Assembly: GCA_022410635.1 (NCBI GenBank)
Contig: JAJVDF010000212.1
Span: 1,503,330 to 1,567,329, forward strand
From: Tretioscincus oriximinensis
Taxonomy: Eukaryota; Chordata; Lepidosauria; Squamata; Gymnophthalmidae
Length of the DNA stretch: 64,000 bases
Direction of reading: 5' to 3'
Both the position numbers and the translations under genes were made by a program. Positions 10,903 through 21,600 of this stretch are shown here, piece by piece. The notes under the pieces are model-generated. The model made no database searches, was not told where the DNA came from, and was given only the letters and a program-made list of their open reading frames with translations. Positions within the stretch are counted from its first letter, which is position 1. Each line of letters begins with the position of its first letter.

Positions 10903-13092
10903 ACTTGCATTGGGGAGGAGGGTAGTACAGTTTGACGCCTACATCAGGTGCATCCTGGCAAAAGCCCTTATTGACATGAACCCTGCTTCCTTGATGATGC
11001 AAAGCCACCAGTATCAGCTTTACTCACCATAGCAACCAATACCTTAAGATCAACATTATTCTGTTTCATGAGCAGGGTTGCCATGGCAAAACACTTGTGT
11101 CATATTGTTAGATGGTAATAAAAGGAAGCACTTTGCCTTTCCTCCAAAAGAAAGTACAGTAAAATGATCAAACTTGCTCTTAAAAGCAGCTTAGTGTTTG
11201 ACCTATTTCAAGAAACTCACCAACAGTCACCTATCGTTTGCTGGAATAAGTAACTATGAGTGCCTTATCACAGGGCAACATGTCCAAAATACTTTGAATT
11301 TGTGAGGTTATGTTTGCATGCAGTCAGCCACAGCTTGCACAGTGAAGTGGCAAAAAGGAGCAAGGAAGTTGTTGGCATCTCATATTTGGCTGCAGGCACA
11401 TTAGGTTTTCTTACACAGTAACATCATGATGACTTTGCTCCACATGATAACGGAGCTTCCATTCTCAACTCAGGAATATGTGTTTATGATGTGGTATCAT
11501 CTTCCCTACTTCCTCCCGCTAGCTCCATCCAGGTTTTGCAGGTAGGTATGAACGACTTAAATCCACAACCACTTTTATATCGAGGGTTTTACTCATCATG
11601 CGGTGGGGACCTTAGATAGTATAGAATTATAATTTATTAATTACACCAGAATGTCATTGCTCACTGTCAACTCTCAGCTCCACCATGTGAATTATTACTA
11701 TGTGTAGAAAGATAAATTAATTCAGTGTCTTAGTTGAATTTTGGCATTATTATGGAGGAGACTGTGGTTGCCCCGCAAGAGGATAGGGGAATTTAAGGTG
11801 CTGTTCTAACACAAACTTTTAAACCACCAAACTTTTAAAGAACTGAACTATTTTTCTCCCGATTTAGGCCAATTCTTCATAACTGAAGATGAATTAAAAG
11901 TGTCTGTTGGAACAGCACCTAAATGTCCTTCAACCTTGAACTGATTGTAACTCCTCGCTGCTAGACAAGAGGTAAGGACCAAGGTCCCTGATGTGAGTGA
12001 TGGAGTTCTGGCACTTACAGTACAGTGTCCTTTTTTTGACTTGCATTAGCCACTGGAGCCAAAACAAACGAGGCCATGTTAGGGTTGAGCTTAGTTCTCA
12101 AGCCAGCCTGGGAAGTGTTGCTTGAGTACCCCCTGGGATGGTGAGGATATGTCTTTGGCAGCTCTCTCAAATGGCTCAATGCAGGCAAGTGTAAATGGGT
12201 TCCCATTCTTGTCCTTTAGACAAATCCACATATATGTCAGTGGCTACATAGGTGAAAACACTTATTTGAGACTCTGCTCAAGCAGAGATCATGGATTAAC
12301 TGGAAATCAGTCTGGGCATCAGGTTCCCACATGGCGATGGTACGTCTCAATCAAGAACGGAACTAGAGATGTGCCAAAGTGAATAGTGGATATTCAAAGC
12401 CACTGATTTTAATTGAAGACACTATGTTTGGAATCAGAATTTAAATTTAATCTTAAGAAAAGGGAATTGAAATGAACATATTGATCTGAGTTCACAGGTG
12501 TTTGAAGATTTTGACTCAAACAGAACTGGCTGCATTCGAGTACTGGAATAAGGTTCATGCACATCTTGGCAGGATTGTTCTAAACTGGGCTAGCATTCTG
12601 CACAGTTATATAGCAACTCATGAGCAAATCAGAAAGTGTTGTGATTTATAGGATAAGGAGGTTATTATAAAAGAAGTACTTTACTTGAAATAACCATCCC
12701 TTTGTTCAGAGGCAAAACTGCCACTAAGAAAGACTGACGTTTTGCCAACTTTGACAACAAAGATGAATATTTGAGAGTCTTATAAATTTGACGGCTATTC
12801 ATGATTGCCCCCTTCACAAGTTTTCAGGTTGAGTGTGAGACACGAGAGCCCATTTTGTTCTCTTTGCTAGACGCTCATTTCACCCTAACTGCATTTCTGC
12901 ACTTTTCGTTTTAACCTGAAAAGGCAAGGGAGAATCCTAAGGAAACACACCCTAAGGAAACACGCCCTAAGCACTTATTTCTCTAGTGATCATACATGCT
13001 GAAATGACTTACACTGTGCTCTATCAAACTTGCCATAGGATGCTCCTGTGTGCTTTTCATTTAGCACAATTGATTAAAATAACTATACTGTT
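10903..13092. other. Intergenic DNA, nothing recognised
   Basis: No exon, RNA gene or known repeat was recognised. A small tandem duplication (ctaaggaaacac units) lies at about 12938-12970. Confidence 0.5.
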
Positions 13093-13186
13093 ATAAGAAC
13101 ATAAGAACATAAGAAGAGCCATACTGGATCAGGCCACAGCCCATCGAGTCCAGCATTCTGTGTCACACAGAGGCTCACCAGATATG
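13093..13186 (-). mobile_element. CR1 LINE 3' end, truncated copy
   Basis: On the minus strand it ends gatgggctgtggcctgatcc, agtatggctcttcttatg, ttcttatgttc, which is the lizard CR1 3' terminus with its TTCTTATG repeat tail. Only about 95 bp remain because of 5' truncation. Confidence 0.85.
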
Positions 13187-13729
13187 GGACGCACTACTAT
13201 GATCTGTTAACATGGGTTGAGGTTTTTATAGTATTTTTCACACACACTTCTCCCCAAACATTCTACTACTGATCTCCTAGGATACAGTAAAGGCCAAGAG
13301 ACAAGAACCAGGGCGTGCAGTTTTCATTCCTTCAGGTGATATATTATATGGATGTTCATCTTCTTCCTTTGTGAAGTACAACTGATGAAATAGTTATGTG
13401 TTGATATCATTCCTAAATTGCCCTGCAGAACTCCTATAATGCAACCTGAACGCTCACACAAAATAGCTGGAACAAGTTCAGACTGGCATCATAGCAGAGT
13501 GAAATGATATATATGCTTGTGCTTAACAAATCCTCAGTTCCTTAGCAGAAATTTACAATTATGCCTCTCCAAGAAACTTAAGCTAAAGCTTTGATTCCAG
13601 TCTTAGCTTAGTTGAGAATAAGCTCCATAACTTGATTAACACTTGGTTTCATTCTGTTTTAGGTTAAGGGGCCTACTGTTCATATGCCATTTTGGGCTAG
13701 TGGCCATGGCCTGTGCTTGTTCAGAATTT

Positions 13730-13916
13730 TAGGCTGACCAGATGACCCCTTTTGGGGGGGGGGGTTGAAAACCCGTTTATGGGGTGCCTCCTGTTTTTTT
13801 CTGAGGAAAAAAAATTAAAAACAAATTGAAAAAAAATTCCTCAGAAAAAACTGGGAGGCACCCCAAAACTGGGTTTTCAACAACAACCCCCCGAAAGGGG
13901 TCATCTGGTCAGCCTA
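13730..13916. mobile_element. Palindromic MITE (TAGGCTGACCAGATGACCCC ends)
   Basis: Almost the whole 187 bp folds on itself. The ends taggctgaccagatgacccc are inverted at the right (ggggtcatctggtcagccta). The next blocks (gaaaacccgtttatggggtg and ctgaggaaaaaaa) also recur inverted. A g-run of 10 lies in the left arm. No clear target duplication was seen, so the superfamily is unassigned. Confidence 0.7.
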
Positions 13917-14069
13917 CCTTAGACCACTTTCTAGAAGAGAATATGGCCAAGTGTGAATTATGTGTTTGCAGTGCCTATGAGCTCAGTAGGTGAATCATTC
14001 CCCTTTGGGCAACATGGCACCAGAATAGTCTGGCGATTTTCAAAAATATGATGAATATTGCTGGCTGGA

Positions 14070-14665
14070 ATAATTGGCCAGGCACATATCATACCGGTCT
14101 TGAAATAGTTGCACTAGTTCCCAATTGGCTACCGAGCCCAGTTCAAAGTATTAACTCTAACTTATTTGGCCCTACATAACTTGTGCCCCAAATATCTAAA
14201 GGGGATGCCTTCTCCCATATCAACCAGCCTGTGCCTTAGGAACTGCAGAGGAGGCCTTCCTTCTATAACGCCTTCTATGGGAACACGGGATAGGGTGTTC
14301 TCTGTGGCAGCCCCCAGACTATGGGATAGCCTCCCCTTTGAGTTGCCTCACCATCTCTGTGGGCATCCAGAAAACACGTGGACACCCTCCTTTAACCTCT
14401 AGGCCAGGGGTGGGCAATTAATTTTTCCCAAGGGGCCACATGAGAAATTGGGGTGGTTTTAGAGGGCCGGATTAATATAGTTAACTCAGTTCTACCCAAT
14501 ACTGTATATAACTCTGAGCTAAGAGGGGCGGGCCGGTCAGAGACAGTAGGAGGGCCGCATGTGGCCCTCGGGCCGCCCCTCGCCCAGGTCTGCTCTAGGC
14601 CCCTGGTTTTTATTATCGATTGTCCTGAGACCTTCCGGTATAAGGCTTGTGAATGTAAACAAATA
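14070..14665 (+). mobile_element. L2/CR1-like LINE 3' end, interrupted by a hAT MITE
   Basis: The C-terminus of a LINE ORF2 is visible. An open frame at 14166-14402 includes RVFSVAAPRLWDSLPFELPH, a signature found near the end of L2/CR1-type ORF2. The 3' tail resumes after the MITE, at gattgtcctgagaccttccg to aaacaaataag. The part upstream (from about 14070) translates only with frameshifts. It is a dead, 5'-truncated copy. Confidence 0.75.
14405..14592. mobile_element. hAT MITE inserted into a LINE, with 8-bp target duplication
   Basis: The 188-bp element begins CAGGGGTGGGCAA and its reversed right end begins CAGACCTGGGCGA. It is flanked by CTCTAGGC at 14397-14404 and 14593-14600. An 8-bp duplication with a TCTAG core is the hAT (Charlie-like) hallmark. 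The interior carries ggccacatg and ggccgcatgtggccctcggg, characteristic of this group. Confidence 0.85.
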
Positions 14666-15640
14666 AGTCCAATAAATGCAGCCCCACGAGTGAATCCATT
14701 TTGCAACATTCATGGCCTTTTGGAAGGTTGTATGTTAAATATGTTTTCAGAACATACTTATCATCGTGCTCAGCCCTCCTGGAATATTTTATATAAATAA
14801 CAAAAGGGGTGAATATTTTAATGAACGTTCCTTTAAGAGTTAAATAGGCCATAGTAATCTTTGCAGTTCCACCTAATTGAATTCCAAAAGCGAATAGACA
14901 AACTTATAATTATGGATATTCTTCGGGGGGGGGGAGGGGCGATTAAAAAATAGATTCTTCCCCCCCCATCCCGCCGCCGTGGAGGTGAAGAAACAGCGTT
15001 TTTCTCTAGTTGCAGGAGGGTCATTTATAAATCTCAACGGGGGAAGCTCGAGCGTAGCCCCAGATTCCTTTGTGTGACCCCGGCCGGCGGTCGCCCGACA
15101 CCGGAGTCGGGTGTGGCCTCGCGCACGTCCTGTGCCGCCGCCCGCGCGCTCTGCTCATTTCCCGTGCCGGCAATTCCGCGCGCCTCGTGCAGCCCAGCCA
15201 GGGCGAACTCCAGCAAGGCGGCGGCGGCGGCGGCGGGCAATGCAGATAGCGGAGGCCCCAATGCAAGCGGGCTGGAGGGGAAGGGGAGATATTCCGGCAA
15301 ACCTGCCTAAGGGGCTGNGCGGGCTGGCAAGGGGGCCTTTCTCTTCCTTTTCCAGGCGCCGTTCTTTATTTTGGGCAGAGGCGGCGGCTATGGAGCGACG
15401 CTCCCCTTGGCAAAAAGGCGGAAATGCTGCGCCGTAGCAGACCCGTGTGCGGGCCCTTTCCCTGCCCGGTGAAAAGGGAGGGGGGAGGCTCGGAAGACTG
15501 CAGGAAGCCGCCTCTAAAAACAAGCGGCGGGGTGAGGTAATGCCTCTGGACCCCCGGGCTCCCCTCTCAGCAGCCCCTGCGGTAGGCCCCGCCCCCACTT
15601 CATCTGAGTTCTACCTCGGTACACAGCTTCGCCATCCACG

Positions 15641-15715
15641 TACCAGTGTAGGCTACGGCAGGCTCCTAGTCTGAGGAAGAGCCCAGAATAAGGGTCAATG
15701 GGGACAGGACCTCGG
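15641..15715 (+). repeat. Family M repeat within the HRAS CpG island
   Basis: The run accagtgtaggctacggcag, gctcctagtctgaggaagag, cccagaataagggtcaat, ggggacagg is colinear with the other M copies, in particular the hairpin at 2011-2072. It is in the same orientation as HRAS. Confidence 0.5.
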
Positions 15716-16299
15716 TCAGCTTTGCTTGCTCCTTGCCCGCCCGCCCTCTTCCCTCGCCCCGCCGCCTCTGGGCTCCTCAGTCCAGCCGTCAGGGGAGGGC
15801 GGACCAGCCTAGGCCAGGCAGAAGCAGCGGGGAAGGCGGGGCCGGGGGACGGCAGCGGCAGCGCCCGGAGCGTGATTGACAGGCCCTGCAGCCCACCACG
15901 AGGTGGGGAGTAGCCCGAGCGCTTCGGTGGGGCGCCCGAAGAGGTTGCGCGGACCGCCTGGGCGGACGTGAGTGACAAGGGGGCGGGGCCTGGGCGAGCA
16001 AGCGGGTGAAGTTTGGGCGTGTCCTGCCTCATCGCCTTCCCTGGGTTTTCTGTCTCTCGCGCCTTGTTCTGTGTGTGTGTGTGTGAGAGAGAAGGAGCCT
16101 CTGCAGCAGCAGCAGCCCACGGTGCACGCAGCGCACACGTACCCATAACCCGCCCACACGCGCAATTGTCCGAGGAGGCGCCGCCGCCACCCGCCATCCG
16201 CAGCCCCTCGCCTCGAACGGGAGAGCAGGGCGGGCGGCAGGGCCAATGCGGGGAGGGCGCTGCAAACAAGGGGCTCCGCCGCCGCCGCCGCCTCGGTGG

Positions 16300-16542
16300 A
16301 AAGTTCACCCCCGCGCCGGCACTCAGGAGCCTTGACGAAGGAGCATCCAGCTGAAGCACCGAAGGGCGGAAGGGAAAGCGTCTCCGGCTCCCCATCGAAA
16401 GCAGCGCGAGGAGGCCACTCGGCAGCAGCCCGCGCAAACTTCCTCTGGAAAGAGCGACTTCCGACGCCCGCTTGGAAGGCGCTTGTTGCCTTGCACAGGA
16501 GGAAGCCTGGCAGCCTCGTGAGCGGGAGGCCAAAGGCCGGTG
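16300..16542 (+). other. HRAS: Candidate noncoding first exon of HRAS (5' end unknown)
   Basis: The exon is inferred, not proven. GC-rich DNA ends at a near-consensus splice donor (GTG|GTGAGT, last exon base 16542), in a CpG island 29 kb upstream of the coding-start exon and on the same strand. Vertebrate HRAS has a noncoding first exon in a GC-rich promoter (established). The start given is arbitrary; a CGG/CCG run at about 16276-16293 lies just before it. A weaker donor (CTC|GTGAGC) occurs at about 16517. RNA 5' ends would settle the boundary. Confidence 0.45.
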
Positions 16543-16654
16543 GTGAGTCGACCTGCCCGCCTCCCGGTGGCTATTGTGGGGAAAAGCTGTGAGGGTTTGG
16601 GCAGAGCCGCATCCTGCACCACGGAGTCTCCTCCCCTCCTGCGAAGAAATGTGC

Positions 16655-17000
16655 AAGGGGGGTGGGGGGCTGGGAAGGCTGAAGTCTTTATCGGGGGGGA
16701 GGGAGCCCTGCGGGGGCCCTGACGGCGGGTCCGGGCAAGGAGGACGGGGGGACGGTGGCGGCAGCAGCCTGGCGTCAACGCGGAACCTTTCCTGGCCCAA
16801 AGGAAGCGAGGCAGCAGCAGGCGAGGGGGGAAAGGCGGGCTGCTGCCTCGGCTCCTCCAAATGACGCCTTTCCTGGAACTTGGTTGGAGCTGCCGCAGCG
16901 GCTGCTGTAATCTGAGGCGCCCAAATGTGTGAAGCCAACGCCGACCTGCCCCCCCCCCCGCGCTTCCCCGTTCCCAAGGGGGGTGGGGGGGAGAATTCAG
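16655..17000 (+). promoter_or_regulatory. G-run cluster at the start of intron 1 (possible G-quadruplexes)
   Basis: Runs of four or more G recur (ggggggtggggggctggg, tcggggggga, gcgggggccc, gacggggggac, ggggggtggggggg). Human HRAS promoter G-quadruplexes are known from the literature; this cluster lies just after the proposed first exon. Folding is not shown here. Confidence 0.35.
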
Positions 17001-19849
17001 TCAGAAAGTGCGAAGGACTCGGTGGGGCTCCGAGGGCGCCACTTCCCTCAGAGACGAGGCTCCTCACTGCTCTACAAGGAGGGGGCTGGGAGTGGAAGCC
17101 TGTAAAATCCCACTAGCAAGAACCAAGTGGGGCATGGAAGTGGGGGCTCCGCAGTGTCCAGGTGTGGGGGGGGGGGAGATGCTTCCCAGGACATGGAGGC
17201 TACCAGAGAGGACAAGTCAGCCCCCCTATTAAAGAGAGTGGAGGGAAGCAGACCCTGGCATCTCTCAGCCTAGGGGTTTCCAGACTCCTCCCCTTTGTTG
17301 TTATTCTTCCATTTGGGGCACCTGGATTTTTAGTGAGAAGAGGTTGGGAATTCTGGGGGGTGTTAGTGGTGGTGTAATTATGCGCAGAGAACTGTGTTGG
17401 TTCTTGTAGGTGTTTGGGGTCCAGGTCTATATGCCAAGAATTCAACTTCTCTGGATNTAATGTTGCTGCTGCCTGGTCCCTGTTTGCTGTCCTTTAGGCC
17501 AGTTATCACCTGTTTGCTTCTCTTCCTTCTTAGATTTACNTGGCCTCTGCTTTCTGTAAACACTTCCTCTTCTCAGCCTAGAGAAAGGGGGATCTAGGAG
17601 GGGCAGCATCCTGGAAAAGAGCCACAGCTGTATTCGTGCTTCCTTTGCTTACTGTTTGTTTTCTTCACCCAGAGCCTTTAAATATTTTCCTATCCACCCT
17701 TTTTTCTTTCTTTTTCTGTGGGTGGGTCAGGTCTCTGGGTGCAGTAATTATATTTTTGTTTATTCTTCTGACGTCCATCTGCAGTTTAGGGAGTAGTCCA
17801 AGGTGGCAGTGAAATAAGTTTGTTCACAGCTGCAAAGCTAGGCGGCTGCAGTTCTTTTGGCACAGGCGTAAAGTCCTTTAAAAAAATTACAGTATTTAAA
17901 AGATTTTAATGGATTCTGAAGAACAACATTTTCATAGTATGCAGGGGCAGGCTATTCCCCTCCCCAGCTCCCTTGAGATTTAATCCGTGCCTTTGATCTT
18001 GGTTGCTTTGCAGGCTTTGGTAGCCTTTTGATTTGATGGTGCACTGACTGAGGAGGGTTAATATGGCTTCCTCCTTGCTGGTTGATGCCACTCCCAATGC
18101 TGCATGTTGTCACTTGAGAATAGTTGCCCTGGAATTCTTTTTTTTTTAATAGTAAATAATAAAATCCTCAGGTGCCTAATAGCCAGGGTCATCTACATTC
18201 CATGCTGTATGCTTAGGATTGTAATTCCATTCAAATGCATCCTTGAGCAAAGCTGACTGGCTATATTCTGACAGCTTTGTTTTGGAACTTACTGCCGAAG
18301 CCTAAATAGGATTCCATCCTTGCTTGGAATAGTACTGTAGCTGGCATATGAATAGAATGTGTTTATTCCCCATAGAGGTAGGATGGGAGAGGCTGACATC
18401 CTGTTGCTAAAGACAAAAGTCGTTCCAGACATTGGAATCTGGCCACTGGCGGTATTCAGAACCCACCTGCAAGCGTCACCCATGGAAATGGATATGAGGT
18501 TTCATCTAACATTTTGGAATAAGTAGCCTAGTTAAAGAAACCTGTAGAACCTCCCAATTCCAGCTTTGAGTATGATTTACCATTAATTCTCTTTGGAAAT
18601 GGATTTGATCTATTGCTACTGTATACGTACTTGCTGAAGNACAAACCCCTTTGAGCAAAGTGGTTCCTTCTTGTGTGCAAGCTTGAATAGAATTGTTTTT
18701 GCATTTTATCATAGTAAGTGTCCAATGTGCTTCTGTTGGTCATGGAGGGGGGACACCTTTTTTTTGAAGAAGAAAAAATTGACCCAAATTGAGATTCTGG
18801 GAAACCTTGCTAAAAACCAGTGTTAAATCATTGCTTTCTACTTGCTGAGTTAAGAAACTGACNAATCAGTATTTTTTCCTGTTAAGATGTGGTAGTGTTG
18901 ATAATCACTTCCTTCAAGCAAAGAAGAACGTGAATCTACATGTAATGATTTATTTTGAAAGAAGGATGTTAAATCTTAACACAACCCGAAACATGCATAT
19001 TTTCCTTGCATGTTGCTTTATCTCATCTGTGATTCNCACTGGGGAAGGAGGCGAGCTGGAGACAAGCCTCCAGAATAGAGGAACATTTGTGGTTGCTGAA
19101 CTCAAGTTGAATGAAAAAAAGAAAGTATGTTTCAAAATTAGTTTAGAATTTTTTGAAAAGTGCAAAAGGTTTGTCTTCAGCAAGTGCATATATGATAGCA
19201 ATAGATCTAATCCTTTCCCAATGTGGATTAGTTGAAAATCATACACGAAAGTTAAATTTAAATCCAGTTGGTATACTGCTGCATGATGATATCCTCATTA
19301 CTAGGCAAAAGGTAATGTTAGTACAGCAGGGTTTTTCATACATATCTGGAAAGTTANCAAGATTTTGACACCTGTGTTTTATCTGTTATTCTTTAATTTT
19401 TGTTGCATACAGTAAATAACCATTCAATACATTATATAATTCATTTGTGCTTTTCTTTTTATTTTAACCTATAAAATCATTGCTAATCATTTGCTAGTTA
19501 GTCATTTGCTAAGCAGTAAGTCATTGGACACTTATTCTTGAATTACATCCTTCAGTTTTATATTTGTCGATCTTTGCTTGCATGTCTTCATTTTCACTTA
19601 TCAGTTACATGCAGGTACAATTTTGCAACTTGGTAAAAATTGTTAGCAGTCTTGCAGTAGAAGAAGTAACTACATTTCTGCTGCAAGTTCTCAGTGTGAC
19701 TGGAAAAAAAACTTTGGTTAACCAGTGCTAGTTAATATTTTGTTGATAATTGCTATGACTAATAAATAATCCCATGGGGGTTTGGTACATTTTGTATGCT
19801 TTCATTTTTTTTAAATATAACTGGAATGAAATGTGCTGCCCTACTTTCC
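17000..19849 (+). other. HRAS intron 1, 5' part; no repeats or exons recognised
   Basis: GC falls from the island level to AT-rich by about 17700. No further exon or family-level repeat was recognised. Confidence 0.5.
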
Positions 19850-19926
19850 TCAGTGGCTTTTATAGAACTGTAACCATCTTAGCTTACATTCATAGATAAA
19901 GATTTTCAAAAGGAGGGAAGTTGTCC

Positions 19927-19974
19927 ATGTCTGTAGCATGCTCATTTGGTGGCTAATGAGCATGCTACAGACAT
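19927..19974. repeat. Perfect 20-bp hairpin inside the LINE
   Basis: Arms 19927-19946 and 19955-19974 are exact reverse complements around an 8-base loop (tggtggct). Sister LINE copies share the left arm roughly and the loop, but not the right arm. Confidence 0.85.
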
Positions 19975-20536
19975 CTGGATATGGTATGTCAGTTATATTC
20001 TGGTTCTTGAACATTGCCTTTTGTCTCAAGGTTGACCCTGCATGCATTCTTGAAGGAGGAGACATTCCTTGTAGATGGTATGTGTTCAGCCTCCTTGGTG
20101 GGCAGCTAGGGCAGAACACTTGACAGTGGTCAATAAGGCAGGCATCAAGGGATTTTTTTTGCAGGAGGTTCTTGCAACTCTTCTTTGGTGTTCCTCTGGC
20201 ATGGTGGCCAGAGGCAGGTTCACTATATACTGCAATCTTGGGTAGACAATCATCTTCCATCCTGGAAATATGTCCTGCCCAGCACAGCTGCTTCTTTAGC
20301 AACATGGCCTTGATGTTTGCTTGCTGTAGGACTAAGATGCTTAAGTCATTCCTATGAATGTGCAAAATGTTATGGAGGCAGCTCTGATGAAAGTACTCAA
20401 GAAGTCACAGATGGTGCGGTAGAATACCCAAATCTCAGACCTTTACAAGAAAATGGACAATACAATAGCGTTGAACACACTGATCTTCATGCTTGTTATT
20501 CCAGATCTCTCTCTCAGGGTTATATAATATTCTAAA

Positions 20537-20830
20537 TGCCCCATGTGCGCTAAGGAATTCTTATCTGGGGGATTGGGTTTTGAAGCACTGTGTCGGATGT
20601 GGGGAGAGGTGAGCACCTTCCACTAGCCTGTAGCTCCAGCCGACCCAGCTATTTGAAAGCAAGAATTGCAAGAAATTGCAACTGAGTACAAGTAGATACA
20701 CGGGAACCACCACAACCTGGTGCGTAAGATAGAATGTAAGCCTTTGGGCAAAAATACCCTTGTAAGCCGCTTTGAGTCCCTTTGAAAGGTGACAAAAGCG
20801 GGATATAAGAACCCAGTTCTTCTTCGTCTT
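20537..20830 (+). mobile_element. tRNA-derived SINE, family S2, inserted in the LINE
   Basis: The head reads tgcgctaaggaattcttatc, gggttttgaagcac, followed by gctatttgaaagcaagaatt and the conserved ttgtaagccgctttgagtcc block. It ends with agaacccagttcttcttc. It is colinear with copies at 5150, 56041 and 61868. Confidence 0.75.
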
Positions 20831-21459
20831 CTTGGTCTTTTACTTTGTCTTCTTCGTCTTCTTCTTTTGCTAGCCTGTCATCAATCTCTCTTTTAATCTT
20901 GTATCTGAATTGTTGACTGCCTTCAGATCTAGTTGTCAAGAGATGTGGGTGTGTCATAGGCTTCTTGCGAAGTAGACTGATACAAGACCTCTGTCTTCTT
21001 CAGGGTAACTTGTAGTCCCAAAACCTCAGCAGCTTCAGCAAAGCAGGTTGTCATGTTCAGTAGAACTGACTCCAAATGGGATACAAGGGTAGCATTGTCA
21101 ACAAATAATACTTCTCATACGAATTAGTTCATGGTCTTGGTATAGGCCCCTAATTGCCTCAGATTGAACAGTTTGCTCTCAGTGTGATGTAAACTCCATC
21201 ATCAGTATAGACAACATACATTGCTTAGAAATTGTATATGCAGTGCCATTACATGAAACTTTGTTGAACATCTGAATAGACACCTCCATACATTTTCCTT
21301 GAGTAGTGGTATAGGAGTGGTTTAGGAGTGGTTTGCCATTGCCTACTTCTAGGGAAAGGCTGGAAATTTACTGGCTTTCCAAATCACCAAGCTACAGCCA
21401 TTCGCATTCCTTTGTTCCTTGAGTTTTACTCAGAAAAAAAATTGTAGAGCACTTTGACC

Positions 21460-21600
21460 CTTTTCTGCACTGGGCCTTATTCTAGATTACATCCTGGAAT
21501 ATGGAGCTACAGTCCACATGCTAGTGAAGATTATGGCATGCTTTGTCTGAGGAATGTCTAATCCAGGATATAATCCAGAGGAAGGTGCAGTACAGAAGTT
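21460..21600. mobile_element. Family M element with inverted ends (probable MITE)
   Basis: The left end (ttctgcactgggccttattc, then tagattacatcctgg) matches the reversed right end (ttctgtactgcaccttcctc, then tggattatatcctgg). The roughly 135-bp element contains the family's acatgctagtgaagat centre. This copy is the best evidence that family M is a miniature inverted-repeat transposon. Confidence 0.55.

Larger units (their letters stand above)
15020..16990. promoter_or_regulatory. Large CpG island, candidate HRAS promoter
   Basis: Nearly 2 kb of dense GC/CpG sequence sits in otherwise AT-rich DNA. There is no TATA box at an obvious place. GC boxes (Sp1-type) lie at about 15587-15596, 15835-15843 and 15979-15990, and a CCAAT at 16243-16247. 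CGG/CCG triplet runs lie at about 15218-15237 and 16276-16293, and a short GT run at about 16071-16085. This is the usual TATA-less, Sp1-driven architecture of RAS promoters. Long open frames on both strands (one of 517 codons on the minus strand) reflect the rarity of stop codons in GC-rich DNA. Confidence 0.8.
19850..21215 (-). mobile_element. LINE fragment with reverse-transcriptase and C-terminal remnants, split by a SINE
   Basis: Read on the minus strand, about 21200-20880 gives, with frame shifts, a reverse-transcriptase palm-like stretch (LFVDNATLVSHLES; the catalytic DD is degraded to DN) followed by LQVTLKKTEVLYQ. After the SINE (20537-20830), the minus-strand frame 19850-20365 includes LLKKQLCWAGHISRMEDDCL, the RWxGHxxRM C-terminal signature of many LINE ORFs. 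Related copies are at 32640 and 41640. The clade is not assigned; the copy is defective. Confidence 0.7.

Noticed and set aside
1..15000. LRRC56 coding exons upstream of HRAS
   Set aside because: Expected from mammalian gene order, but no leucine-rich-repeat-like frame was recognised on the minus strand, so none are reported.
15514..17067. 517-codon open frame on the minus strand across the CpG island
   Set aside because: It is rich in Pro, Ala, Arg, Ser and Gly with no domain, overlaps the promoter, and several other frames are open in the same region. Stop codons are rare in GC-rich DNA.
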